From: Kitasatospora aureofaciens
Lineage (GTDB): Bacteria > Actinomycetota > Actinomycetes > Streptomycetales > Streptomycetaceae
Length of the DNA: 64,000 bases
Reading direction: 5' to 3'
Assembly (NCBI GenBank): GCA_000720845.1
Contig: JODU01000012.1
Coordinates: 1-64,000, forward strand
Shown here: positions 25,914 to 35,121 of the stretch, piece by piece
Layout of the letters: every line of letters starts with the position of its first letter
Numbering within the stretch: the stretch's first letter is position 1
The notes under the pieces: generated by a model
Told to the model about the DNA's origin: nothing
The model's database searches: none
What the model saw: the letters and a program-made list of their open reading frames with translations, nothing else
Program-made: the position numbers and the translations under genes

Positions 25914-27452
25914 GTGACTGCTCTCACTCTCTCCACCGCCGCGGCGCCCGGCCTCCGGGCCGACGCGATCGTGATCGGCGTCGCCAAGGGCGCAGGCGGC
26001 CCGTCCGTCGCCCCGGGCGCCGAGGCCGTGGACAAGGCGTACGACGGCCGGCTCGCCGGCGTCCTGGAGACCCTCGGCGCGTCCGGCGCCGAGGGCGAGG
26101 TCACGAAGCTGCCCGCTCCGGCCGGCTTCAAGGCGCCCGTCGTGGTGGCGGTGGGCCTCGGTGCCGAGCCCGAGAAGGACGCCGGTTTCGACGCCGAGGC
26201 GCTGCGCCGGGCCGCCGGTGCGGCCGCCCGTGCCCTGGCCGGCGCCAAGAAGGCCGCCTTCGCCCTGCCGCTCGCCGAGGCCGCCGACGCCGGTTTCGTC
26301 GCCGAGGGCGTGCTGCTGGGCGCGTACTCCTTCGACGCGTACAAGGAGTCCGCCAACGACGCCAAGGGTGCCAAGGGCAAGGGCAACGGCAAGGCCCCGC
26401 TGGCGGAGGCCGCGCTGCTGGGCGGCAAGCCCCGCGACAAGGCGTACAAGGCGGCGGTCGAGCGTGCCGCCGCCGTCGCCGAGGAGCTGAACCGCGCCCG
26501 CGACCTGGTCAACACCCCGCCGAACGACCTCAACCCGGAGGCCTTCGCGGCGGTGGCGCAGGCGGCCGCCAAGGAGCACGGCATCAAGGTGCAGGTGCTC
26601 GACGAGAAGGCGCTCGTCAAGGGCGGCTACGGCGGCATCCTCGGCGTCGGCGCCGGTTCGGCGTCGGGTCCGCGGCTGGTGAAGCTGTCGTACACCTCGC
26701 CCAAGGCGAAGAAGTCCCTCGCCTTCGTCGGCAAGGGCATCACCTACGACTCGGGCGGCATTTCCCTGAAGCCGGCCGGGCACAACGAGACGATGAAGTG
26801 CGACATGGCCGGTGCCGCCGCCGTGTTCGCCGCCGTGGTCGCCGCCGCGCGGCTCGGCCTGGAGGTCAACGTGACCGGCTGGCTGGCGCTGGCCGAGAAC
26901 ATGCCGTCCGGTTCCGCCACCCGCCCCGGTGACGTGCTGCGCATGTACAGCGGCAAGACGGTGGAGGTGCTCAACACCGACGCGGAGGGCCGGCTCGTGC
27001 TCGCCGACGCGCTGTGGGCGGCCTCGCAGGACAAGCCGGACGCGATCATCGACGTGGCGACCCTGACCGGCGCGATGATGCTCGCGCTGGGCAGCCGTAC
27101 GTACGGGATCATGGCGAACGACGACGCGTTCCGCTCCGCGGTGCACGAGGCGGCGGAGGAGTCCGGCGAGCCGGCGTGGCCGATGCCGCTGCCGGAGCAC
27201 CTGCGCAAGGGCATGGACTCGCCGACCGCGGACATCGCGAACATGGGCGAGCGGATGGGCGGCGGTCTGGTGGCGGGCCTGTTCCTGCGGGAGTTCGTCG
27301 GCGAGGGCATCACCTGGGCGCACCTGGACATCGCGGGTCCGGCCTTCAACGAGGGCGGGCCGTTCGGGTACACGCCGAAGGGCGGCACGGGTACGGCGGT
27401 GCGGACGCTGGTACGGGTCGCCGAGCGGGTCGCCCTCGGCGATCTCGGCTGA
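25914..27452 (+). CDS. pepA: Leucyl aminopeptidase (M17)
   Basis: The 512-aa cytosolic peptidase removes N-terminal residues with two metal ions. Metal and catalytic residues are in VGKGITYDSGGISLKP, MKCDMAGAAAV and NTDAEGRLVLADAL, which is the family signature. The N-terminal 180 residues form the M17 macro-like domain. The GTG start lacks a close Shine-Dalgarno (GGAAGCGAG lies about 14 nt away). It is monocistronic, followed by about 400 bp of repeat-bearing DNA before lpdA. Confidence 0.94.
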   Translation: MTALTLSTAAAPGLRADAIVIGVAKGAGGPSVAPGAEAVDKAYDGRLAGVLETLGASGAEGEVTKLPAPAGFKAPVVVAVGLGAEPEKDAGFDAEALRRAAGAAARALAGAKKAAFALPLAEAADAGFVAEGVLLGAYSFDAYKESANDAKGAKGKGNGKAPLAEAALLGGKPRDKAYKAAVERAAAVAEELNRARDLVNTPPNDLNPEAFAAVAQAAAKEHGIKVQVLDEKALVKGGYGGILGVGAGSASGPRLVKLSYTSPKAKKSLAFVGKGITYDSGGISLKPAGHNETMKCDMAGAAAVFAAVVAAARLGLEVNVTGWLALAENMPSGSATRPGDVLRMYSGKTVEVLNTDAEGRLVLADALWAASQDKPDAIIDVATLTGAMMLALGSRTYGIMANDDAFRSAVHEAAEESGEPAWPMPLPEHLRKGMDSPTADIANMGERMGGGLVAGLFLREFVGEGITWAHLDIAGPAFNEGGPFGYTPKGGTGTAVRTLVRVAERVALGDLG

Positions 27453-27849
27453 CGTACGCCTGAGAGCCCGGGGGTGCGGGTGATCGCGCGACCGCGGGTC
27501 CGTCGTGGCCTGTCGCGCAGCTCCCCGCGCCCCTCGGGTCGGCTGTCCCGGCCTCGGCCAGGACGAACCCCGGAACGTCGCGCCCACGCGGCGGAGCCGC
27601 AGATCGGACACAGCCCCGCGCCCCTAGCGGCGCTGTCTCCGCCCTGGGTGACGGGTTGTGCCGGTTCCGCTCAGCTGAACGTGGGGCGTCTCACACCCCG
27701 GCCCCGCGTCTCCTTCGCCTCTCACAAGTGCGAAGATGGAGCCCGGCAGGACAGGGCCCATCCAAGGGCCGAGAACAATGAGCGGCCGGACACCAGCCGC
27801 CGACCGGTCACTGGAGACCGGCGTGGCGCACATGCATGGAGGACGTGAC
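27453..27849. repeat. Intergenic region before lpdA carrying two streptomycete repeat elements
   Basis: Two elements are seen. At about 27480-27540 there is a block ending gtcgcgcagctccccgcgcc. At 27576-27625 lies the third copy of the element at 1461-1521 (cgcggcggagccgca, then cacagccccgcgccccta). The following 200 bp contain the likely lpdA promoter; GGAGGAC at 27838-27844 is its ribosome site. No gene is convincing here. Confidence 0.65.
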
Positions 27850-29238
27850 GTGGCGAACGACGCCAGCACCGTTTTCGACCTAGTGATCCTCGGCGGTGGC
27901 AGCGGTGGGTACGCCGCGGCCCTGCGCGGGGCACAGCTGGGCCTGGACGTCGCCCTGATCGAGAAGAACAAGCTCGGCGGCACCTGCCTGCACAACGGTT
28001 GCATTCCGACCAAAGCCCTGCTGCACGCGGGCGAGGTCGCCGACCAGTCCCGCGAGAGCGAGCAGTTCGGTGTCAAGACGTCCTTCGAGGGCGTCGACAT
28101 GGCCGGCGTGCACAAGTACAAGGACGAGGTGATCGCCGGCCTGTACAAGGGGCTGCAGGGTCTGGTCGCCTCCCGCAAGATCACCTACATCGAGGGTGAG
28201 GGCCGGCTCTCCTCCCCCACCTCCGTCGACGTGGGCGGCCAGCGTGTCCAGGGCCGCCACATCCTGCTGGCGACCGGCTCCGTGCCGAAGACCCTGCCGG
28301 GCCTGGAGATCGACGGCAACCGGATCATCTCCTCGGACCACGCCCTCACGCTCGACCGCGTGCCGAAGTCCGCGATCGTGCTGGGCGGCGGCGTCATCGG
28401 CGTCGAGTTCGCCTCCGCGTGGAAGTCCTTCGGTTCCGAGGTCACGGTCATCGAGGGCCTCAAGCACCTGGTCCCGGTCGAGGACGAGAACAGCTCCAAG
28501 CTCCTGGAGCGCGCCTTCCGCAAGCGGGGCATCAAGTTCAACCTGGGCACCTTCTTCCAGAAGGCCGAGTACACCCAGGACGGCGTCAAGGTCACCCTCG
28601 CCGACGGCAAGGAGTTCGAGGCCGAGGTCCTGCTCGTCGCCATCGGCCGCGGCCCGGTCTCGCAGGGCCTGGGCTACGAGGAGAACGGCGTCGCGATGGA
28701 CCGCGGCTTCGTCCTCGTCGACGAGTACATGCGGACCAACGTCCCGACCATCTCCGCCGTCGGTGACCTCGTCCCCACCCTCCAGCTCGCGCACGTCGGC
28801 TTCGCCGAGGGCATCCTGGTGGCGGAGCGGCTCGCCGGCCTGAAGACCGTGCCGGTCGACTACGACGGCGTGCCGCGGGTGACGTACTGCCACCCGGAGG
28901 TCGCCTCCGTCGGTCTCACCGAGGCCAAGGCGAAGGAGGTCTACGGCGCGGACAAGGTCGTCTCGATCAAGTTCCCCCTGGGCGGCAACGGCAAGAGCCG
29001 CATCCTGAAGACCGCGGGCGAGATCAAGCTGGTCCAGGTCAAGGACGGCGCCGTGGTCGGCGTCCACATGGTCGGCGACCGCATGGGCGAGCAGGTCGGC
29101 GAGGCGCAGCTGATCTACAACTGGGAGGCGCTGCCCGCCGAGGTGGCGCAGCTCATCCACGCCCACCCGACGCAGAACGAGGCGCTCGGCGAGGCTCACC
29201 TGGCGCTGGCCGGCAAGCCGCTCCACATGCACGACTGA
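27850..29238 (+). CDS. lpdA: Dihydrolipoamide dehydrogenase (E3)
   Basis: E3 reoxidises the lipoyl groups of the 2-oxoacid dehydrogenase complexes with FAD and NAD+. The 462-aa protein has the FAD motif ILGGGSGGYAAALRGAQLG, redox-active Cys46 and Cys51 in GGTCLHNGCIPTKALL, the NAD-binding VLGGGVIGVEFASAW, and the His439-Glu444 pair in HAHPTQNE. GTG at 27850 is chosen for the GGAGGAC site 5 nt upstream; earlier in-frame starts (27823, 27832) lack it. sucB follows after 62 nt, so they probably form an operon. Confidence 0.94.
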   Translation: MANDASTVFDLVILGGGSGGYAAALRGAQLGLDVALIEKNKLGGTCLHNGCIPTKALLHAGEVADQSRESEQFGVKTSFEGVDMAGVHKYKDEVIAGLYKGLQGLVASRKITYIEGEGRLSSPTSVDVGGQRVQGRHILLATGSVPKTLPGLEIDGNRIISSDHALTLDRVPKSAIVLGGGVIGVEFASAWKSFGSEVTVIEGLKHLVPVEDENSSKLLERAFRKRGIKFNLGTFFQKAEYTQDGVKVTLADGKEFEAEVLLVAIGRGPVSQGLGYEENGVAMDRGFVLVDEYMRTNVPTISAVGDLVPTLQLAHVGFAEGILVAERLAGLKTVPVDYDGVPRVTYCHPEVASVGLTEAKAKEVYGADKVVSIKFPLGGNGKSRILKTAGEIKLVQVKDGAVVGVHMVGDRMGEQVGEAQLIYNWEALPAEVAQLIHAHPTQNEALGEAHLALAGKPLHMHD

Positions 29239-29300
29239 CCGCTTCGGTCTTCGGGCGCGACGACACAGACTTCCGCAATTCGTAAGGAGCAACCGAAACC

Positions 29301-31076
29301 ATGGCGGTTTCCGTAACCCTTCCGGCGCTCGGCGAGAGCGTCACCGAGGGCACCGTCACCCGCTGGCTGAAGGCCGAGGGTGAGCGCGTCGAGGCCGACG
29401 AGCCGTTGCTCGAGGTCTCGACCGACAAGGTCGACACCGAGATCCCGGCCCCCGCCTCGGGCGTGCTGTCCTCCATCAAGGTCGCCGAGGACGAGACCGT
29501 CGAGGTCGGCGCCGAGCTGGCGCTGATCGACGACGGTTCCGGCGCCCCCGCCGCCGCTGAGGCCCCGCAGGCCGAGCCGGTCGCCGAGCCGGCTCCCGAG
29601 CCCGCCCCGGCCGCCCCCTCCACCGAGCAGGCCGCCCCGGCGCCCGCTCCCACGGCCGACGCCGCCGCCGGCGGCTCCGCCGAGGGCACGGACGTGGTCC
29701 TGCCCGCGCTCGGCGAGTCCGTCACCGAGGGCACCGTCACCCGCTGGCTGAAGTCGGTCGGTGACAGCGTCGAGGAGGACGAGCCTCTGCTGGAGGTGTC
29801 GACGGACAAGGTCGACACCGAGATCCCGGCGCCCGCCTCCGGCACCCTGCTGGAGATCGTGGTCGGCGAGGACGAGACCGCGGAGGTCGGCGCCAAGCTC
29901 GCCGTCATCGGCGCGGCGGGTGCCGCACCGGCGGCCGCCCCGGCCCAGGAGGCCCCGGCCGCCCCGGCCCAGCCCGAGCCCACCCCGGCTCCGGCGGCTC
30001 CGGCCCCGGCTCCCGCGCAGGCCGCTCCGGCTCCGGCCGCCCCGGCACCTGCGCCTGCCCCGCAGGCACCGTCGGCCCCCGCCCCGCAGCCCGCAGCGCC
30101 GGCCCCGGCCGCCGCTCCGGCTGCCCCGGCCGCCGCCCAGCCGGTGGACGACGGCGCCTACGTCACCCCGCTGGTGCGCAAGCTCGCCGCCGAGAACGGC
30201 GTCGACCTGTCCACCGTCAAGGGCACCGGCGTCGGTGGCCGTATCCGCAAGCAGGACGTCATCGCCGCCGCCGATGCCGCCAAGGCCGCCGCTCCGGCTC
30301 CGGCCGCCGCTGCCGCGCCCGCCGCGAAGAAGGCCCCCACCCTGGAGGCCTCCCCGCTGCGTGGCCAGACCGTCAAGATGCCGCGCATCCGCAAGGTCAT
30401 CGGCGACAACATGGTCAAGGCCCTGCACGAGCAGGCCCAGCTGTCGTCGGTCGTCGAGGTCGACGTCACCCGTCTGATGAAGCTGCGCGCCCGTGCCAAG
30501 GACGCGTTCGCGGCGCGTGAGGGCGTCAAGCTCTCGCCGATGCCGTTCTTCGTCAAGGCCGCGGCCCAGGCGCTGAAGGCGCATGCGCCGATCAACGCCA
30601 AGATCAACGAGGCCGAGGGGACCATCACCTACTTCGACACCGAGAACATCGGTATCGCGGTGGACTCCGAGAAGGGCCTGATGACCCCGGTCATCAAGAA
30701 CGCCGGTGACCTGAACCTGGCCGGCATCGCCAAGGCGACCGCCGACCTGGCGGGCAAGGTGCGGGCCAGCAAGATCAGCCCGGACGAGCTGGCCGGTGCG
30801 ACCTTCACCATCAGCAACACCGGTTCGCGCGGCGCGCTGTTCGACACGATCATCGTGCCGCCGGGCCAGGTCGCCATCCTCGGCATCGGTGCCACGGTCA
30901 AGCGTCCGGCCGTCATCGAGACGGAGGACGGCCCGGTTATCGGCGTCCGCGACATGACGTACCTGACCCTGTCCTACGACCACCGTCTGGTGGACGGCGC
31001 CGACGCCGCCCGCTACCTGACGGCGGTCAAGGCGATCCTGGAGGCGGGCGAGTTCGAGGTCGAGCTCGGCCTGTAG
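29301..31076 (+). CDS. sucB: Dihydrolipoamide acyltransferase (E2) with two lipoyl domains
   Basis: The 591-aa protein has two lipoyl domains with lipoate lysines Lys43 and Lys170, each in VSTDKVDTEIPAP, long Ala/Pro linkers, a peripheral-subunit-binding domain (TPLVRKLAAENGVDL...GRIRKQD) at about residues 290-325, and a catalytic core ending in DHRLVDGADAARY with His561 and Asp565. It is usually named SucB, but as the only E2 beside lpdA and aceE it more likely serves PDH, and possibly a mixed PDH/ODH complex as in Corynebacterium. It lies 62 nt after lpdA and ends at a strong terminator. Confidence 0.92.
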   Translation: MAVSVTLPALGESVTEGTVTRWLKAEGERVEADEPLLEVSTDKVDTEIPAPASGVLSSIKVAEDETVEVGAELALIDDGSGAPAAAEAPQAEPVAEPAPEPAPAAPSTEQAAPAPAPTADAAAGGSAEGTDVVLPALGESVTEGTVTRWLKSVGDSVEEDEPLLEVSTDKVDTEIPAPASGTLLEIVVGEDETAEVGAKLAVIGAAGAAPAAAPAQEAPAAPAQPEPTPAPAAPAPAPAQAAPAPAAPAPAPAPQAPSAPAPQPAAPAPAAAPAAPAAAQPVDDGAYVTPLVRKLAAENGVDLSTVKGTGVGGRIRKQDVIAAADAAKAAAPAPAAAAAPAAKKAPTLEASPLRGQTVKMPRIRKVIGDNMVKALHEQAQLSSVVEVDVTRLMKLRARAKDAFAAREGVKLSPMPFFVKAAAQALKAHAPINAKINEAEGTITYFDTENIGIAVDSEKGLMTPVIKNAGDLNLAGIAKATADLAGKVRASKISPDELAGATFTISNTGSRGALFDTIIVPPGQVAILGIGATVKRPAVIETEDGPVIGVRDMTYLTLSYDHRLVDGADAARYLTAVKAILEAGEFEVELGL

Positions 31077-31097
31077 TCCCCCCGCCAGTGGGCCCCT

Positions 31098-31137
31098 GCG
31101 ATGCCCCCGCCCGGAACTTCCCGGGCGGGGGCATCGC
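31098..31137 (+). terminator. Terminator of the lpdA-sucB operon
   Basis: A perfect 17-bp stem, 31098-31114 with 31121-31137, around AACTTC. It begins 22 nt after the E2 stop codon. Confidence 0.9.
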
Positions 31138-31284
31138 CGTGTTCCGGCCGGGGCACGCTGTGTAAGTCTCGTCTCACCTGCGTAAAAGCGCCCCCATGCG
31201 CCCTTCCCGCCCGCCGTGACGGCCGTATTGTCTAAGCGTCAGCCGCCCCAGGGGTCCGAAGGGGACCCTCCCGAAGGAGCTCTC

Positions 31285-31908
31285 ATGACCGCGCCCGTCG
31301 TCCATTCGCTGCGCGAACAGATCCGCGAGCACATCCTGGAAGGGATCATCAGCGGACGCTGGCAGCCGGGCGAGCGGATCGTGGAGCGCCGGATCGCGAC
31401 CGAGCTGGAGGTCAGCCAGACGCCGGTGCGGGAGGCGCTGCGGGAGCTGGAGTCGCTGCGGCTGATCGAGTCGGCGCCGAACAAGGGCGTGCGGGTGCGG
31501 AACCTGACCGCCGCCGACCTGGAGGAGAGCTACCCCGTCCGGGCCGGCCTGGAGGCGATCGCGGCGGAACTGGCGGCGGACCGGCTCGCCCTGGACTGCT
31601 CGGCCCTGGAGCCGCACGTCGCCGCGCTGTACGAGGCCGACCGGGTCTCCGACGGCACCGGCCAGGTGCGGCACACGGTGGGCTTCCACCGTGAGCTGGT
31701 GCGGGCGGCGGGCAACTCGGTGCTGCTGCACACCTGGGAGGGGCTGGGGATCGAGGTGTTCACGGCCCTGTCGATACGGTGGCTGGGGACGGTGCAGCAG
31801 TCGTACGCGGAGGAGCACGAGGAACTGGTCGCGGCCTTCCGCCGCCGCGACCCCCGCATCCCGGAGATCGTCAAGTCCCACGTCCTGGGCTGCGCGCCCC
31901 GCGCCTGA
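31285..31908 (+). CDS. GntR-family regulator, FadR/FCD subfamily
   Basis: A 207-aa repressor-type protein: winged helix in residues 5-75 (SLREQIREHILEGIISGRW, SQTPVREALRELESLRLIE) and a C-terminal helical FCD domain (EESYPVRAGLEAIAAELAA, HRELVRAAGNSVL), which binds a carboxylic acid, often with a metal. GAAGGAG lies 5 nt before the ATG. It stands between the E2 and AceE genes, and a perfect 17-nt palindrome covers the aceE promoter 300 nt downstream. That suggests control of pyruvate dehydrogenase, as PdhR does in E. coli, but this is inference. Confidence 0.9.
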   Translation: MTAPVVHSLREQIREHILEGIISGRWQPGERIVERRIATELEVSQTPVREALRELESLRLIESAPNKGVRVRNLTAADLEESYPVRAGLEAIAAELAADRLALDCSALEPHVAALYEADRVSDGTGQVRHTVGFHRELVRAAGNSVLLHTWEGLGIEVFTALSIRWLGTVQQSYAEEHEELVAAFRRRDPRIPEIVKSHVLGCAPRA

Positions 31909-32207
31909 CGGGTTTCCTCCGCCCCCGCCGCCCCTTCCCTTCCCGTCCCTGGGGGCTCCGGCCCCAGACCCCCTTTTGCGCAGTTCCCCGCGCCCCCGAG
32001 GAACGGCGCAGCCGTTCCAGGGGGCGCGGCAACTGCGCGATCAGCCACAAACCACCCGCGGACGCCACTCGACCGGGCCCCCCGAGCTCATCCGCGCCTG
32101 ACCCCTCTCACCTGCACGTATCCCCGGCGGGACGGTCACCCCGTGCCACCGCCGAAGGCACCCCGTGCCGACTTTCTCGTGATCAAGAGTTTTTGCCTCT
32201 CAACCCT
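31909..32207. repeat. Intergenic region with a long imperfect palindrome (31978-32038)
   Basis: About 300 bp without a gene. Positions 31978-32038 form a long interrupted palindrome: outer arms gcgcagttccccgcg and cgcggcaactgcgc, inner arms GGAACGGC and GCCGTTCC around GCA. Together with the upstream ctgggggctccggcccc it matches repeat elements seen across streptomycete genomes. Confidence 0.7.
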
Positions 32208-32237
32208 TTGATCGATCATCGATCAGGGAGTTACAGT
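32208..32237 (+). promoter_or_regulatory. aceE promoter overlapped by a perfect palindrome
   Basis: TTGATC (32208-32213) and TACAGT (32232-32237), 18 nt apart, make a good vegetative promoter about 100 nt upstream of aceE. A perfect palindrome, TGATCGAT-C-ATCGATCA at 32209-32225, covers the -35 and most of the spacer, so a bound protein would block RNA polymerase. The GntR regulator gene just upstream is the obvious candidate. Confidence 0.72.
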
Positions 32238-32344
32238 CACAGACGGGCTTCCACCCAAGCCCCAGCCCTGTCCTGCCAAAGACCTAGGGCACCCCCGAAC
32301 CCTTGCCGATGAGGGAACCCCCTTCGACTGAGGAAGGCGGCGAC

Positions 32345-35050
32345 ATGACGACCGACCCCAAAGCCATCCAGCCGAGCGAGCTCGACCAGCTCCCGGACCG
32401 CGACCCCGAGGAGACCGCCGAATGGCAGGCCTCCCTGGACGCCGTCACCAAGGCGGCCGGGCCGCACCGTGCCGCGTACCTGATGCGCCGCACGCTGGAG
32501 CGCGCCGAGGGCGCGGGCCTGGCGCTGCCGAAGCTGCTGGAGACCGACTACGTCAACTCCATCCCGACCGCCGACGAGCCCACCGTGGACGGCGACGAGG
32601 CGATGGAGCAGCGGATCACCGCCTGGAACCGCTGGAACGCGGCGGCGATGGTGACCCGCGGCAGCAAGTACGGCGTCGGCGGCCACATCGCCACCTTCGC
32701 CTCCGCGGCCTGGCTCTACGAGACCGGGTTCAACCACTTCTTCAAGGGCAAGGAGGGTGACGGCTCCGGCGACCAGCTCTACGTCCAGGGCCACGCCTCC
32801 CCCGGCATCTACGCCCGTGCCTTCCTCGACGGCCGCCTGTCCGAGGAGCAGCTGGACAACTTCCGCCGCGAGGCCGGCGGCAACGGCCTGCCGTCCTACC
32901 CGCACCCGCGCCGTCTGCCCTGGCTGTGGGAGTTCCCCACCGTCTCCATGGGTCTCGGCCCGATCTCCGCGATCTACCAGGCGCGGTTCAACCGCTACCT
33001 GACCAGCCGCGGCATCAAGGACCTCACCAACTCCCACGTGTGGGCGTTCCTCGGTGACGGCGAGATGGACGAGCCGGAGTCCACCACCGCGCTCACCCTC
33101 GCCTCCCGTGAGGGCCTGGACAACCTGACCTTCGTCATCAACTGCAACCTGCAGCGCCTCGACGGTCCGGTCCGCGCCAACTTCAAGATCGTGCAGGAGC
33201 TGGAGGCCCAGTTCCGCGGCGCCGGCTGGAACGTCGTCAAGTCGCTGTGGGGCACCGCCTGGGACGAGCTGTTCCAGCTCGACACCACCGGCGCCCTCGT
33301 ACGCCGCCTGCGCGAGGTACCGGACGCGCAGGTGCAGACGTACCAGACGCGCGACGCCGCCTACATCCGCGAGGACTTCTTCGGCAAGGACCCGGCGCTC
33401 GTCGAGATGGCGAAGCTGCTGAGCGACGACAAGATCCTCGAGTGCTTCCACTACTCGCGCGGCGGCCACGAGTCCCGCAAGGTCTACGCCGCCTACCGCG
33501 CCGCGCTCGCCCACAAGGGCGCGCCGACCGTGATCCTGGCCCAGACGGTCAAGGGCCACACCCTTGGCACCGGCTTCGCGTCGAAGAACGCCAACCACCA
33601 GATGAAGAAGCTCTCGGTGGACGAGTTCAAGGACATGCGCGACCTGCTCGGCCTGCCGATCAAGGACAGCGACTTCGTCGACGGCGTGGTCCCCTACGGC
33701 CACCCGGGCGCCGACTCCCCGGAGGTGCGCTACCTCCAGGAGCGCCGCGCCGCCCTCGGCGGTCCGGCCCCGGCCCGCCGCGTGCACCCGATCGCGCCGC
33801 TGCCCGCGCCCGCCGACAAGGCGTTCGCGTCCTTCGACAAGGGCTCCGGCTCGCAGAACGTGGCCACCACCATGGCCTTCGTCCGCCTGGTCAAGGACCT
33901 GGTCAGGGACAAGGAGACCGGCAAGCGCTGGGTGCCGATCGTCCCCGACGAGGCGCGCACCTTCGGCATGGAGAGCCTCTTCCCGTCCCTGGGCATCTAC
34001 TCGCCCAAGGGCCAGACGTACGAGCCGGTCGACCGCGACCAGCTGATGTACTACAAGGAAGCCAAGAACGGCCAGATCCTCAACGAGGGCATCACCGAGG
34101 CCGGCTCGATGGCCGACTTCATCGCCGCGTCCACCGCGTACGCGACGCACGGCGAGGCGATGATCCCGTTCTACATCTTCTACTCGATGTTCGGCTGGCA
34201 GCGCACGGCCGACCAGATGTGGCAGCTCGGCGACCAGCTCGGCCGCGGCTTCCTGGTCGGCGCGACGGCCGGCCGCACCACCCTGACCGGTGAGGGCCTG
34301 CAGCACGCGGACGGCCACTCCCCCGCCATCGCGGCGACCAACCCGGCCGCGCTGTCCTACGACCCGGCGTTCGCGTACGAGATCGCGACCATCGTCAAGG
34401 ACGGTCTGCGCCGCATGTACGGCGAGACGGCCCCGGGCGAGGACCCGAACGTCTTCTACTACCTGACGGTCTACAACGAGCCGATGCCGCAGCCGGCCAA
34501 GCCGTCCGGCGCCGGCGTCGACGAGGGCATCGTCAAGGGCCTGTACCGCTTCAACACGGCGGAGACGGCGGGCCTGACCCCGGCCGCCAACGCCCCGCGC
34601 ATCCAGCTGCTGGGCTCCGGCACCGCGATCCACTGGACGCTCAAGGCGCAGCGGCTGCTCGCCGAGGAGTGGGGCGTGGCCGCCGACGTGTGGTCCGCGA
34701 CCTCGTGGACCGAGCTGCGCCGGGACGCCATGGACGCCGACGCGGCGCTGCTGCGCGGCGAGGACCGGGTGCCGTACGTCCGTCAGGCGCTCCAGGGCGC
34801 CGAGGGTCCGGTCCTCGCGGTCTCCGACTACATGCGCCAGGTCCCGGACCAGATCGCGCAGTGGGTCGAGCAGGACTGGTCCTCGCTGGGCGCCGACGGC
34901 TTCGGTCTGTCGGACACTCGCGACGCCGCCCGCCGCCACTTCGGCGTGGACGCCGAGTCCATCGTCGTCGCGGCCCTGGCCCAGCTCGCCAAGCGCGGCG
35001 AGGTCCAGGCGACGGCCGTGAAGGAGGCGCGCGAGCGCTACGGCCTGTAG
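32345..35050 (+). CDS. aceE: Pyruvate dehydrogenase E1, homodimeric type
   Basis: E1 decarboxylates pyruvate with thiamine diphosphate and acetylates the lipoyl domain of E2. At 901 aa it is the long homodimeric form. The thiamine motif is VWAFLGDGEMDEPESTTA followed by VINCNLQRLDGPV; the N-terminus has YVNSIPT and GHIATFAS, and VPIVPDEARTFGMESLFP starts the pyrimidine-binding domain. The ATG has GAGGAAGGCGG at good spacing. The gene stands alone, 1.3 kb from E2, with its own promoter and a terminator. Confidence 0.95.
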   Translation: MTTDPKAIQPSELDQLPDRDPEETAEWQASLDAVTKAAGPHRAAYLMRRTLERAEGAGLALPKLLETDYVNSIPTADEPTVDGDEAMEQRITAWNRWNAAAMVTRGSKYGVGGHIATFASAAWLYETGFNHFFKGKEGDGSGDQLYVQGHASPGIYARAFLDGRLSEEQLDNFRREAGGNGLPSYPHPRRLPWLWEFPTVSMGLGPISAIYQARFNRYLTSRGIKDLTNSHVWAFLGDGEMDEPESTTALTLASREGLDNLTFVINCNLQRLDGPVRANFKIVQELEAQFRGAGWNVVKSLWGTAWDELFQLDTTGALVRRLREVPDAQVQTYQTRDAAYIREDFFGKDPALVEMAKLLSDDKILECFHYSRGGHESRKVYAAYRAALAHKGAPTVILAQTVKGHTLGTGFASKNANHQMKKLSVDEFKDMRDLLGLPIKDSDFVDGVVPYGHPGADSPEVRYLQERRAALGGPAPARRVHPIAPLPAPADKAFASFDKGSGSQNVATTMAFVRLVKDLVRDKETGKRWVPIVPDEARTFGMESLFPSLGIYSPKGQTYEPVDRDQLMYYKEAKNGQILNEGITEAGSMADFIAASTAYATHGEAMIPFYIFYSMFGWQRTADQMWQLGDQLGRGFLVGATAGRTTLTGEGLQHADGHSPAIAATNPAALSYDPAFAYEIATIVKDGLRRMYGETAPGEDPNVFYYLTVYNEPMPQPAKPSGAGVDEGIVKGLYRFNTAETAGLTPAANAPRIQLLGSGTAIHWTLKAQRLLAEEWGVAADVWSATSWTELRRDAMDADAALLRGEDRVPYVRQALQGAEGPVLAVSDYMRQVPDQIAQWVEQDWSSLGADGFGLSDTRDAARRHFGVDAESIVVAALAQLAKRGEVQATAVKEARERYGL

Positions 35051-35068
35051 AGGTCCCCAGCGACCACC

Positions 35069-35098
35069 GGAAGGCCCCCGCCGCGGCGGGGGCCTTCC
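35069..35098 (+). terminator. aceE terminator hairpin
   Basis: A perfect 30-nt palindrome (two 15-nt arms), starting 18 nt after the aceE stop. Confidence 0.87.
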
Positions 35099-35121
35099 GC
35101 GTCCTCCTGCATCATGTGGGG

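Noticed and set aside
32237..34939. A 900-codon minus-strand open frame opposite aceE
   Set aside because: Same artefact; aceE on the plus strand has all thiamine-enzyme motifs and normal third-position GC bias.
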